Both the position numbers and the translations under genes were made by a program. Under the pieces are notes generated by a model. The model was not told the DNA's origin. It worked only from the letters and a program-made list of their open reading frames with translations, and did not search any database. Positions 11,001 to 22,627 of a stretch of 64,000 bases of DNA are shown piece by piece. Source of the DNA: Opisthorchis felineus (Eukaryota > Platyhelminthes > Trematoda > Opisthorchiida > Opisthorchiidae); contig SJOL01002009.1 of assembly GCA_004794785.1 (NCBI GenBank), positions 43,984-107,983 on the forward strand. The letters are read 5' to 3'. How positions within the stretch are numbered: the first letter of the stretch is position 1; each line of letters opens with the position of its first letter.

Positions 11001-14000
11001 CCATCGCGATCTGTAATTAGTCTCTTTCTTCCAAAAACATATAGGATTCCTGAATATCTGCCCTGGTTTTGTCGTGTGCGGTGATTTTCCTAAACTGCCC
11101 ATTGTCAGTCGGAACAAATGTTTTCTCTTCGTAAACCTTTCAACCTCGTTGTTACTTTTCTCCATGGAGGGGCTTACCACATAGATAAAGGTGACTGGGT
11201 CGCTTGACTCCTTGGTTTAAGGTTACTACATGGCCGTGGACTATGTTTTTCTGTGTGTGATCTGTGCTGCTCATCCGGCAACTTCGTTATGCTCCTCCAA
11301 TGGATCCCACTAAGGATGAGATACCTCCTATCGGTTTTCGGGGATCGAGCACATCGGCCCTCTTAAGCTCACGGCTTAGTACACGTATATCCTCTATTAG
11401 GAGCAGATCCCATGGCCACTAAAAAAACATATCGTTCAGCTGCGATACCTTGAGTTGTCGTGCAACCTGAAGGGAGAATTATGCTTGAGGTACTGCTGAG
11501 GTACGCTGTCGGGTCAATCCAAAAGCGTTTTCTCCTCTCCCACCATTCCCATTCGGCAAATCTACTTGGTAAAGTTGGATTGACTATATATATATATATA
11601 AATAAAGGGTGAGTGGACCCCCACAAACCTTAGTTTGGGCTAGAATGTCCAAGTTGTCCATGCATTCTTACAGACCACCCCATAGCGCATCAATTTTCAG
11701 ACGAGTCACGAAAGGAATTCCACAATAGAACTAGTGAAAAATTATTGCGGCGAAATCATATGGACAGGTATGTTGCGCAAGGCGTCACAAATCCCGCAGG
11801 TGTTTTGTAACAACTCCATTAATTGATGAGATGGTGCCCAAAAATATAACAATTATTCGGAAAAGTTCTATTCTACGGATGTGTTATTTAAGGATAACTA
11901 AACGTTTCCTCCTCAGTGATGCCCACTCTAATCTTCTCAGTAAATCTGAAAATTTTCAAACGACTGGACACTACCACTTGGTTGGTCACATAAATTCTTT
12001 AAAAAATTGACTGAATATCTTTGGAAACGGGGCTGCGTTGTCATGAAGAAACGAATAGCAGCTAAAAATTCCGTGTTCTGGAGCTATCTTTGAGTATGCA
12101 CGTTTTCTTCAAAGCTTGGATCGTATCAGTGATATATATATATATATATATCACTGATACGATCCAAGCTTTGAAGAAAACGTGCATACTCAAAGATAGC
12201 TCCAGAACACGGAATTTTTAGCTGCTATTCGTTTCTTCATGACAACGCAGCCCCGTTTCCAAAGATATTCAGTCAATTTTTTAAAGAATTTATGTGACCA
12301 ACCAAGTGGTAGTGTCCAGTCGTTTGAAAATTTTCAGATTTACTGAGAAGATTAGAGTGGGCATCACTGAGGAGGAAACGTTTAGTTATCCTTAAATAAC
12401 ACATCCGTAGAATAGAACTTTTCCGAATAATTGTTATATTTTTGGGCACCATCTCATCAATTAATGGAGTTGTTACAAAACACCTGCGGGATTTGTGACG
12501 CCTTGCGCAACATACCTGTCCATATGATTTCGCCGCAATAATTTTTCACTAGTTCTATTGTGGAATTCCTTTCGTGACTCGTCTGAAAATTGATGCGCTA
12601 TGGGGTGGTCTGTAAGAATGCATGGACAACTTGGACATTCTAGCCCAAACTAAGGTTTGTGGGGGTCCACTCACCCTTTATTCGTTATTGTGCGTGGAGG
12701 GATGCTCCAGTTTTAGGCTGAGTACCCTATTGATTTTGAAATCGTGAAAGGTAAGGATAGGCGCATGCTTATTCTTCGACAAAACTGGGATTTCCGGAAC
12801 TTCTATTGGAGGGGACCCAATCAAGCTCTTCCCGTGTAACTTGTTGCTTTCTTCATTCGAATGTCCTTTGAATTCCAACGGTTTATTTGCTTGCTTTATT
12901 CGCATGCACTAATTCACTCGGCTCGTTTGTATAGTGTTCACTCTAGGTCGCTGCTCAACGACGGGTATTTTCGATTTGGACTTCATTGTATTTTAAATCT
13001 GTGCTGAATGTACGTGGTTGAGTCATTGGATTTTGGCCTCTGGTTTTCTGAGTACAAGCCTTTAAACCGCAATTTTATTGTGTCCAGTTTTTCCTTCCTT
13101 CATGGCGGGATCATTTTCCGTTATCTGCCACCATATACTGACTTTCATGATCTTATTTTCAATGTGAACGACTTTGTTTTTTTGGTAGGGTTACTGGGGC
13201 ATGCTGTGGCTATCACGATGTATAAATTCATTGTTGCATTTCCTTTAAACAGTTTGCTGCTGGGAACCGCTGCGTTGGTGGGTATCTCCGCCTGTCAGTG
13301 GTTTGTAGTCAACGATTTTATGGACTATAACAGTCTGTTCCCAAATCCAGTGCCCATCGCCCTTTTTGTCCTCAGTCAGTTGGCCTCAGATCGTGTAAAC
13401 TCCAACCCAGTTCGCTCACGTAATTCGAAAGTAAGCGCTTCGCTTTACCTGAGATTTCTATCTCGCATGATCCAGATATGATTCGGCAGTTTGTGTATCG
13501 CTTATTTTCCGTCTTTTCAGCCACATCATAAGGCTCATCGAAACTTGTTGGACTGGATCGTTTAAGCTAAAAGCTAATGCTGCCGCACACCTGTTGTCAC
13601 CTAAACTGGACGTTTTCCGTTTTACTTGCGTGTGCTTTTTAGACCCTAACATTTCTTACACATGCGATTTTCTTGTTGCCTATATCCCATCCTTGGGCAA
13701 AAGCCCTAGGGGTCTTATCCAACTGTGAATGTTAATATCACATATCTCTCGACCAGTGTTTGCACTAAGGGAATATCGCAGCACGTGAGCCATTGGATAT
13801 GCGCCTTATTCGAGCTGGAGCCTGGGTGCCCCACGGCTCTGGCTATGTTGCACTTTGTTACCAACTTATCTCACCTTAGGTCGACATTGGTTTCCGCCTT
13901 CTCAAATTATTGGTCACGTCTGACCGATCACAGATTCGCGTTACGCTAACCTTTCACCCATAGGTACCGAATGTTTTGACAAGTCATCAGTCCTCACGTG

Positions 14001-16045
14001 AAGTCCGCCTGCTGTCCCCATTACTCATACGGGGGGGGGGGGGGGGAGTTCATGGCCTCACTTCTATTCGGTCACAAGGAAAGGACTACCTCCATAAGCA
14101 TTAGGCGTTTTTCTCATCCTCTCTATGTTCGCTTCTCTGAACTCGGTGGGAATGAAGCCATTTTGTCGGCAGCCATTCGAGGTTGAAAATGTTTGGAGCT
14201 TTTTTGGAAGGCTCTGAGGATGTGGCGGATACAATGTGAGTGAAGACTGAACGGGGTAAGCAGCAGCGCTGAAAACTCTCCTCATGGTCCAGGCACGAGC
14301 TGTCCTAGATGCGTCCAGTGGTGATTTCGCGATAACGGACTTGGTCACTGCCCGTTTTCTGCTGATCACTAGCAGACGGTGATGCGGTTTAGGAATGCAG
14401 GAGCACATTCCACAATGGTTGACTTGAGGAGAATCAGGAACTATTTCCGATGCAGTTAGAATGCATTTGACCATATGGCAAACCTCGTGTGCGCATTTGA
14501 TATGCTGGCAAGTGCTAATTCACTGGCTGTCAGGCTGCTGACTCTAGAACTCTAGGCACAGATTTAACTCTTGCGGGTCCTTCAGCTGTCCCAGCCACGT
14601 GTAATTTAGGCTGATCTTGGATACTGGGCTAATAATCCAACCAATTTGACGTAATGTTCTCCTGTCTCCCACTGTGCACACATTCACTACGATTGTAGTC
14701 CCTAACATGTATTCATTTTTACGAATACTTGACGCTTTTATATCACATCATTTTTGGTTTTCCCTATCTTCGGTTTTGTTAAATGCTATTTGCAGCCGTA
14801 GTTGGATGAAGATCCTAAAACAATTTAGTTCGTCGATCTGGTTTGATCAGGAGTGCGAGCAGTGTGTACGAATTGGAAAAAATAATAAAAACGGAAACAA
14901 GCTAAAGCCACGAACACTATAAGCAGAAACGTTCGAGCCCGCAAACTAAGCAAACACAATTCCAATTTGTAAGCTGTGCTGTCTAGTAGAACCAATCGGC
15001 GAAGATAGTTCCAAACTCAGACGCGTACTTCTTTGGTCTTGTTTGTACGACAGCGTTTACTAATTCGCTATTACGCTCGTTTTGCTAGTCTACCAATCAA
15101 TTTATTCTATCATTTTTGTTTAGCTAGCATCATGTTCATCTGTATCCTTTTTTTCCTGTTCAACGCTGTTCAATAAAACTTCCACAGAAGGTACTCCTGA
15201 ACGTTGACAACCCCGTATCGTGTTCCGAGTGCCTACTTTTGCACTTGGCTATCAACGTCACTGTTGTGCTGGTGATTGTTTCACTTCTTTACTGGTGCTC
15301 ATGGACCCTAACCGATCTGCGCGTAAGCGTTTCCTTTTGAATTTGGAGTTTTACGTCAACTTCGTTACATCGTTCAGCCATCATCTGTCATTCATTACCT
15401 CGCATTTTTATCCAAAACTACGTTATCTTTTTTCCTCAGTTAACGTGTCACATGCTTAGAGCAACCGATTGTTTCTTGTGTCTATGCTTTCATTTTCCCT
15501 TCTTTCAACAGGTCCTGTTTCTCCCCTGGTTGCTGTTCGGTCTCGTCGGCACGTCTTTCGAACGTAGTTCCAAGTTTCTCCCGCTCGCCGGATTCACTCT
15601 TCTTCTCTTGATTTCATTGTCTGCTCAGTCTCATTACATGGAAAGCTTCAATCCACCAGTGCCTACTTTTACTAGGCGGCTATTCCGAGTCTCCTACTCA
15701 CCGTGGTTACGTTGGGGTGAGGTGTTGCTTACACTTTCACTCATCCCTATCCATGTGCTCTTCCTCATGCATGTAGCAAAAACGTCGACTTTGCAAATAG
15801 TCCATTGGATTTTACCCATCACCAGGTTTCGCTCGTGGACTCCCTTAATTGCCCATGGTCTGAGCCATGTATGTGCATCCATAACTTGGTCCACCTATGG
15901 TCTCAGTTTGTTTTGTTTGCTCTATCTTTTCCTTGCCAGTTCAGTTGCATCTGCCGTATTTGGTGTGTACAGTTTCTTGGTTTGCTGTTACACAATCATG
16001 CGGATCGATATTCGACTTGAACTAGATTTTCCCTATGCATTATAA
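4858..16045 (+). CDS. Polytopic membrane protein gene (five visible exons, 5' end missing)
   Basis: Exons, joined on splice sites and phase: 4858-5032, 7362-7579, 13088-13430, 15188-15322, 15512-16045. All junction phases agree and together give 467 residues plus a stop. The first visible exon starts in phase 2, so at least one coding exon lies upstream. The product is almost entirely hydrophobic, with roughly 11-12 candidate membrane segments and short loops; a charged loop rich in Lys/Arg precedes the exon 2/3 junction. There is no recognisable catalytic motif. I noticed patchy resemblance to the N-terminal membrane region of TMEM168: a DESKK/EESTK loop, a RYLPP-like turn, a FLVGLL segment and a PNPVPIALF-like segment in the same order. 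This is from memory and untested. A polyadenylation signal lies 102 bases after the stop. Confidence 0.7.
5033..7361. other. Intron with one orphan open frame
   Basis: Mostly featureless intron. The stretch 6287-6505 holds an open frame with protein-like composition (TRVETILREMARCRLPIDPA) behind an acceptor-like ctcctcag at about 6306. Its phase does not fit the flanking exons and no donor is clear, so it is not included in the gene. Confidence 0.4.
7362..7579 (+). CDS. Exon of membrane-protein gene (72 codons plus 2 bases)
   Basis: The acceptor is cttccactcag before 7362; the donor gtatgg follows 7579 and leaves phase 2, matching the next exon. It encodes one membrane segment and a cytoplasmic-looking loop ending in a basic run (RARTRF). 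A second GT at 7440 is a weaker alternative donor that would not keep phase with the next exon. Confidence 0.6.
7580..11600. other. Intron, no recognised feature
   Basis: Open frames at 8427-8801, 9008-9229 and 9343-9540 (minus) match nothing I recognise and have no good splice context. A (TA)n tract at about 11587-11600 immediately precedes the palindrome. Confidence 0.35.
11601..12682. repeat. Nearly perfect 1082-bp palindrome (2 x 541 bp)
   Basis: The sequence from 11601 to 12141 is the reverse complement of 12142-12682. I compared the outer ends (aataaagggtgagtgg / ccactcaccctttatt), two internal stretches and the centre, and found no mismatch. The axis lies in an alternating AT tract at about 12131-12152, and a second TA tract abuts the left end. 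No long open frame, no terminal motif of a known transposon class and no target-site duplication was seen. It could be a foldback-type mobile element, a recent inverted duplication, or an assembly chimera at a hairpin. Confidence 0.9.
13088..13430 (+). CDS. Exon of membrane-protein gene (phase 2 to phase 0)
   Basis: The acceptor is tgtgtccag before 13088 and the donor gtaagc is at 13431. The frame is open for 114 codons with three hydrophobic segments (VFLVGLLGHAVAI, LLLGTAALVGISA, VPIALFVLS). The frame stays open upstream to 13008, so the acceptor choice rests on phase agreement with the 7579 donor. Confidence 0.65.
14031..14046 (+). repeat. Mononucleotide G tract (16 G)
   Basis: Sixteen consecutive G lie within the third intron of the membrane-protein gene. 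The length is likely to be unreliable in the assembly and polymorphic. Confidence 0.9.
15188..15322 (+). CDS. Exon of membrane-protein gene (45 codons, phase 0/0)
   Basis: The acceptor aaaacttccacag precedes 15188 and the donor gtaagc follows 15322. It encodes one membrane segment (LAINVTVVLVIVSLLYW) after a Cys-containing loop. Phase agrees with both neighbours. Confidence 0.75.
15512..16045 (+). CDS. Terminal exon of membrane-protein gene
   Basis: The acceptor ttctttcaacag precedes 15512; 177 codons are followed by TAA at 16043-16045. It encodes about five hydrophobic segments and a short polar tail ending LDFPYAL. The open frame continues upstream to 15452, but that part coincides with the pyrimidine tract and is read as intron. 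Confidence 0.75.
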   Translation, partial: VLFLPWLLFGLVGTSFERSSKFLPLAGFTLLLLISLSAQSHYMESFNPPVPTFTRRLFRVSYSPWLRWGEVLLTLSLIPIHVLFLMHVAKTSTLQIVHWILPITRFRSWTPLIAHGLSHVCASITWSTYGLSLFCLLYLFLASSVASAVFGVYSFLVCCYTIMRIDIRLELDFPYAL

Positions 16046-16146
16046 CATTTCCCCGAACTCTCAGGTCACTTTGCTCGATTTGCTTTGACCAGCACACTAC
16101 TGTTGCATTTCCTCCCCATCTCCATACTATATTCCATGGAATGACA

Positions 16147-16152
16147 AATAAA
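16147..16152 (+). terminator. Polyadenylation signal AATAAA of membrane-protein gene
   Basis: A canonical AATAAA lies 102 bases after the stop codon, a normal distance for a compact 3' UTR. Confidence 0.6.
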
Positions 16153-16299
16153 TTGGCTTGGGTGCTTCTTTTTACGAAAAGAAATATGTATTTTGAATGT
16201 TCGTTTTTTAGTTGCGGCTTTCTTTATTCATTTCAAGTCGCTGTTAATATGTTGTGCTTGTTATGATGGTGGCACTTCATTTGGGTCTTGAGCATCCAT

Positions 16300-19200
16300 T
16301 AGTCAACTTACGGACAGTTGACACTCGGTCCGGTCAAACAGTTCTTCACCCCACAAATCGTGCACCGAAATGCAGTGGTTCCGACTGCTACAGCTTCGTT
16401 CACCGAAGATGGGGAGGAGGGAGTGAGAGCCAAGCATTGAATTCGATGGTCTAATCTGTTCGTTGACGTCTGTCCAGTATAGCAGGAAGTGAGAGCTGTG
16501 CGACGGAGGCGATAAATTTGAGGCAAGGCCGCCATTGACTGCGTAACGCAACCATATTTATCAGGGTCACCTACCTTTCGTTTGTATTGTCCCGGGGTCC
16601 CCAGCAGTTATCAACTCGACAGAGTTGACTGGGAACAACCTTCATGCTTCGCTACTAAATCAGGGGCTGACTGCCTTTGAATCGTCCCCATCTGCCCCTC
16701 GGCTGGGCGAATAGTGCTCTACGAGGCAAACGGTCCTCTGGCATACAAAGTAACCTATGGAGTGTCACCGAGAGAGGGAGAGTTACCTTTCCGGGTAATC
16801 ATCTGGTATACCTCAGCACTACGGATCCGATGTTCTTACCAGGTCCGCGCAATTTTTTGGAGACACCGATGGTCAAACATGGAGAGCCTTCGGAGATCTG
16901 GACGCAGTGGTTTCAACAAATATCGAAGGTTGGCAAACCCTAGACTGGCTTTCCTGATTCTGAAAGTGACTTCATTTTTCACCAGTTTCCCAAGGGTATT
17001 TCGACCCTCGAGTTGTTTGAGGCAGATATTGAAGACTCAAGCAGCATATCGATGGCGAAGTTAGAAACAAAGGGAAGGACAACCTTACATAACACTGAAC
17101 TCAGGAGAGGGTTTGACGTAGAAACGTATGCATCCACTGGAGGAGGCATACAAAGTCCGTATAAGAGAAGAGAATTTAGAAAGGGCACCATTCGTGGCCA
17201 GTCACTGCCACAGTTTATTACGCTCAAATGAGAAACAAGGTCTGAGATCGAGAAGTGCTATCGCTGTTGGTCGTTGGCAGGAGTGACACAGTTCCAGGAT
17301 TTGTCACCACATGAAGATGTGATCGATACAACCTAGGTTAAGACGAAGCCCCGTTTGATCCTTGCGAGTCTGACTTTCCCTGTTAAAGATTAACCGCGTA
17401 GGATAATACCAGAGATCGCCTTGGAAGATATTGCCGCTAAGCTGATGCCCAAATGGCTTCCCCGTGATATTCTTGCAACCTTTTTTAATGTAGGAATCAA
17501 TCATAGCTGCCGATCGTAACGAGTTCCAGTTTTCATTGGGGTGTGCAAGCGACCTCGGACAGACAGTTTCAAAGGCTCCGAGCATGGTCTCTTTCGCCTC
17601 CCTCCAATTTTCACTCAAATCACCGTTGTGCTCGTGGAGTTCTTCAATTCGCTCCCCCAACTCAGATAAATTTTGTGGAAACACGGAGACGCTTTGCAGG
17701 TGGTGAACTGAGTGGATTTGCATCAACCGGCATGTTCCAGAGCTGAGTGGAATGGGTGCACTTGCCAGCACAATGCCGTAATCAGAGTCAAGTTGTGTGC
17801 TTCAAAATGAACGACAATCTTGTATCGAAGTTCTCCACCGGTAGCTGATTATCACATGATCCAAGTAAGTCCTCAGCTGGCTTGTAGTCGTTGGCCTCCG
17901 AGTCGCACGGTGTGATCGCTTGCACTGAAAGTTTGTGGTGGCTGGAAACAAATGCTATTCACCACATAATTGAAGAAGTCGCTTCCCATTGTGTATGTGG
18001 TGAGCGTCAACCCCGAATCCGCTGCCAAGATGGGCCTCCTCAGAAGTTAGTCGGTCAACCTGAGAATTCCCATCACCTGCCAGAACCACGACATCTGTAC
18101 TTATCACTTACCGGAGCAACCGCGACAAATCACGATAGAGGCTGTCTTTCTCAGCCTTAGAGCTCCGTCTGTCGGAGCGTATACTGTCGCAACAAACGAA
18201 CACCGTTTACCGCGTCAAGACATATTAAGCCAGTCAAACTAGCAGCGCAAACGCAACTTTTTTCTAGGATCCAGCCCTGTAAAGCGCACTTAGCCTTGAG
18301 GCTAAGCTCAACTCCGACGCCATGAATACCACGAGCCATGGCACCAGGATCACCGGACCTCTGAAGAGTAAAGTACGGGAATCTTGGATTTGTTCTAACG
18401 GTTCCAGGTATATGACCGAACTGGGACCTTGTATGTGTGTATCGGAGACAAAGTGTCGATCAAGGGAGAGAACAAGGTCTCTGCAAGAGTACAGTCGTTG
18501 AAAGCAGCAGTGTGGAACAGATCGCTTGAATTTTGTGAGTTTTTTTATTCATTTATTTATTTATTTATTTCACTGATCAGAAGCTTAGATACGAAACAAC
18601 GGTTGGCTGATTGACAGCTGAGTGAATCAGAGAGATTTGGGTGAGAGACGTATAGGGAATAGCCGGTGAGTAAAGGGCTGTAAGGGTGGATGATACCTCC
18701 CAGTTGTCCAGGCCACAAGGGAATTTTGTATTTGCCACATCTTGAGCCTCTGACGCAAAAGTTTACCGCGGGGCAGCGGTGTTTGGGTTTGGTTTAGAGC
18801 CCCAGAAGTCAGTGACCCAAGTGTTTGACCCACCTGCCTGCAGGAGGTTGACCTGGCCCGAGGGCTCAGGGAATAAGGCAAAACTTTCTAACTCTCATCG
18901 CGGCGGGTACCTTCTGACAGAACCAGACTATTCGGTTTTAAAAGTATTTTGACCGCGCCGGTGGTCACGGTCGATCTTTGGGCGATCGGAGTGTGTGGAT
19001 TTCAGGGCCTGCCTTTTTTAGCCCGCCTTTTCTTGAAGAAACCCAGCATGGCTGCTTCCATAAATATGGACCTGCTGGTCTCCTTAATAGTCCCATCGCA
19101 GAGGACAGTACAGTTTTAACTACAGACCACGTAATACGATTTCCAGCAGTATGATGACTCGCCGTTTTTGATGGGGCTGCTCAGTATTGGCCTTTCCGAT

Positions 19201-19330
19201 GTGGTTGCACCCCAAGGAACTGAGATCTAGCCAGTTCTACCCTCTGAAGCACTGAAAAGCGACCACCACGGTAGAGTGACGGCTTTAGGTAGGGTATACA
19301 GCACTTCCCTAGAGAGCAACTCCGGGTAGA
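16300..19330 (-). mobile_element. Decayed long non-LTR retrotransposon (EN-RT type)
   Basis: Read on the minus strand the domains come in order. There is a possible 5' leader from about 19330 to 18600. An APE-type endonuclease follows at about 18560-17780 (RSGDPGAMARG, HGVGVELS, AGDGNSQVDRLTSEEAHLG, GVDAH, NGKRLLQLC). A linker lies at 17771-17304 (ENWREAKETMLGAFETVCP, ending GLRLNLGCIDHIF). RT follows from 17300 to about 16950 (ALLDLRP, LSKFSSLIRTLYASSSG, NFAIDMLLESSISAS). After an internal deletion that removes the YxDD box comes the C-terminal part, 16930-16560 (FANLRYL, MFDHRCLQKIAR, NCWGPRDN), then the tail to about 16300. Stops and shifts are frequent. A (TTTA)n tract interrupts the start at about 18541-18572. 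The 5' limit is uncertain. Confidence 0.75.
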
Positions 19331-22270
19331 TTGCATAGTCTATTTCCTGTAATTACAATTTTCCTTGGAATAAACATCACAATGAAAATGGCTTGTATCT
19401 TTGGTCTTAATTCCAGAGTGAACATTAACCCATATCATTGGCCGACCTCATTTTGTGCTCTTAGCCTTTTTTGATTTTGGCTTGATCGATAAGTTTGTAC
19501 AATAACAGTTCCAGATGTAACGTACTGAATAGAACATAGGACAAAGTGACGTAGGATTTCAGTATTTTCGGAGCTTCCACTTTTGGCAGTCGATTGTTTT
19601 ATTGCAGTACACCTGCTTTTCTTACTCTGAAATTCCCGTGTATTGTGGGAATTACTTTATATATGATGACTACTTCACAGACGTGACCACGTTGCTATAT
19701 TTGTACGTGTCACGCATATGCAAGTATCTGGAATTTTCACTCTGTTCAAAGTGAAAAACTTCATCATCGTGTAACACAACTGAAGACAACTGCCGGAGAC
19801 GGTTCAAGTTAGCTGCCACACTTGAAAGGAAACGCTTCTGTCGATGGGACACTGCTGCCTTCAGGTTTTCCTTAGTGCATCACGTTTATCTCCAAAGCTG
19901 CATTTTTCTACTGGAACTTCTTTCTGATGAACGTGCTTTTTAAGGTGTTGGTTTTAATAACACTAGCTCCACTTTTCGATGCGCTAGGCTTTTGTTAGCT
20001 GTGGAGATGCACTTCTGTGGGTGCCATCTTGCCGTCTAGTTCACATGGTGGGTGTCCTTAACCAAATGGGTTTGGCCTGGGCAGCTCACGAGTGTTTCGG
20101 ACCATTAATTTTCTCTTCACACCAGCTGTTCCACCGGTCCAGTTGTCACCGCTGGATGTTGCAATTTTGGGTCACCAAATATGGTGAGGAACTGCCAGTG
20201 GGCTCTATTCCCCTGGGCATATACCGCGCAATTGGTGGCTGAGCACAGACCTCCTTTGGCATAACCTATATTGCGCAAGAATCCATCGGCATAACTCAAG
20301 ATGACAGGCAAACTGAACAACGGATACGGATTCACTTGGCTACATGGAATGTTATTGTAGGGCTGTCCTGGCCGCATGTGGTAGCTGCTTATCGCCCTTG
20401 TCTGCTTTGAAGCTTCCACTTGTTGATGTTAACGTGTGGCGGCGATGATACTCCATCATATCGGTTCCATAGGGCATTGGACTTGCCACGGAAGTCGAGG
20501 ACTCGGTTGCGTGGGTTGGGCGATTGAGATCATTTTGGTGAGAGTGCTATGGTGGCGATTCCACATCCCCCCAACTACTTCGTGGTCTAAAGCGACGATG
20601 CAAACGACGAGGATGATCTCTCGAACGAAAGACGGTTGTCTGTTGCCTTTCTATGAGACCTGTTAGAGCCAAGGCTCTTCTCAGTGAAATAAAAAGGATT
20701 GTATGCTGGCCGTTGAAGATGTCTTCGCTCGAGATCAGTTTCTTCGTTCAAAGCAATGGCTCCCGATACCGCACCTTCCAGCCACTAACCCATGTAGATG
20801 ATTGTGATGAGGGCCGCCAAATGGTGTGTTGAGGATTTCTTGTATACATTTGCGGGACCGATTACAAAATTCAGCTTCCAAACTAGACTTTTCTGTGGCC
20901 TCTTAACTGCTCTTGAATGCGTTTAGTCTCATTCAGCCGCACTGCCGGTTAGCTTTCAAGTAAATCAAAGAAAATACCATTTCCTAACGGACATGTGGTC
21001 GTCTCTAGTTTAGGTATACCTGAAGCGCTCGTCAGGCAACTGGGATGGTGCCTTCTAGATTGATGAGGTAACTACTGCAGACGGTGGTTTTTTGTATTCA
21101 TTGTTTATGAATGCTGTGGAATCATACTGAACAACGAATGGAAATTTCGTAAACGTAACTTGTGGCTTGATATCGTTAGGTTTTTGTTTCCGGATTATTT
21201 CAAGTAGCCCTGTGCCACCAGGTCAAACAAGTACATTTGACTAGTTTTACGCAATGTACTACTCATAAGGTTGCTGAAAATTCTTCGACAGCCCACGACC
21301 GGTTTCGCCCTTTTTGGGGCTCATCAGGCAGGCGCAGTCCCCGAATTTTCGTCAACCTTATGTTCTACTTGAACCCAAATTGGACTGTTTTCAAGAAATA
21401 CACTCATTTGCAAATCAATTTGGTTTTGCGAGAGACTCACCTGGAACCCAGCTGAATCTCTCGTTTGTGATGTTTCCATGCAACTGAATGTGCTGCACTA
21501 GGCCGCCTCATTTAACTAGTTTACGATTTGCATCATGCTTGAAAGCCCATCGATATTGCAAATCAGCATGTCGTTTGAGCGGGACGTGAAACCAGTGCTG
21601 TGATCCTCAATGGAAAAGAGTGCAACTGTATGAATTTTTGTGACTGTGAGGATGCTGTTCCCTTTCAGAAGTTCATAACACGGTTCTGAAGCCGGACGAT
21701 GAGTACTAATCATCGCCCAAAACTACACGACCAGTTTTGCTGTGATGGAGAATTCATCAAGTGTACGTAGTTCTCAGGTACTCAGTCCGAACGGGGGCCG
21801 CATCCGAAGTTTGAAATGAAATCCCACACGAAAATCAACTTCCTTTTTCGTCACTATTACAGGCAACCTAACATATGTCACGTTCTTGTAAACGCAAACC
21901 TCATATTTTGAACGAATCATTCATTGCGTACTCAGGTTTTGTTGTAGTGAAACGCACTGCTATTGAGCCCTTTCCTTACCATATTTTTATGTGGAACAAA
22001 GTCTGTCTCAGAGTTCACTTGAACCGAGGATATCGGATTCGCGTGTGGGAAGGGTGAATCCACCGAATTCACCTGTCACCCACTATCGGTTTCGTCAATT
22101 CATCAAGAGGCGTAGCCTCCGAATTTCATTAATTTCCTAAGCGAACTGTACGTACGTTGAACAAAAGCTTGATTAGGATTATTAGCTTTTCTATATTACT
22201 CTGTTTTATCCTCTTCCGGTCGCTCTCCGCTTCCCATTTTCGTTTCAGCCTCCGAATTTTTTGAAGGCTT
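19331..22270. other. Intergenic region with one repeat module
   Basis: No gene recognised between the decayed retrotransposon and the first ATAD1 exon. The only repeat seen is the module at 21245-21510, listed separately. Open frames at 20021-20242 and 20117-20419 (minus) have no recognisable product. Confidence 0.35.
21245..21510 (+). repeat. Dispersed repeat of unknown class, copy a
   Basis: Contains the core ggttgctgaaaa..ttcgac..cacgaccggtttcgccc..ggctcatcaggca. A second module follows (cactcatttgcaaa ... caactgaatgtgctgc ... ggccgcctca). Both modules recur at 28908-29232, and the core recurs inverted at 29226-29370. No coding potential was recognised. Confidence 0.65.
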
Positions 22271-22627
22271 ATGGAACATCTCATCAGATTAACTTCCAAA
22301 CACATCCCGATTCCACGCTCTTTTCACCTGACGTCGGCTTCTGTTTGTCGCCCACTTACACGGAATGTTCCCAGTATCACTGGTCTCTTTACCTTGTCGG
22401 CAGCTTCTGTGGGCCCATCTGACTCTCTCACGGGTTGTGTCGCCGAAAGGTATCACGAGTATTTTCCGGCTGGTTTCACCCTGGAGGCTCTTATTAAACA
22501 TCTGCGCAATTGGTGGGACGGAGTGGGACCAGAAATAAGTCCACAACCACCTAAAATCCCAGTGGATATTTCATCCTCATGGAAGCACCCTAAGCTGAGT
22601 GTAAACCATTCTCATATAGACTACGTT
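22271..22627 (+). CDS. ATAD1: Probable first coding exon of ATAD1 (119 codons)
   Basis: ATG at 22271 is the only Met in the frame and an in-frame TGA lies three codons upstream, which supports it as a start. The donor gtgagt at 22628 leaves phase 0, as the next exon requires. The last residues (SHIDYV) line up with the family sequence just before the membrane anchor (human SRNEVV). The rest, including an Arg/Ser-rich N terminus ([13 protein letters not shown]) and an amphipathic stretch ([15 protein letters not shown]), has no counterpart in human ATAD1. An internal acceptor could shorten it. Confidence 0.55.

Noticed and set aside
11369..11560. Possible seventh SINE copy (atcgttcagctgcg near 11429)
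   Set aside because: Only the first 15 or so bases resemble the SINE 3' end; the body does not align and there is no B box.
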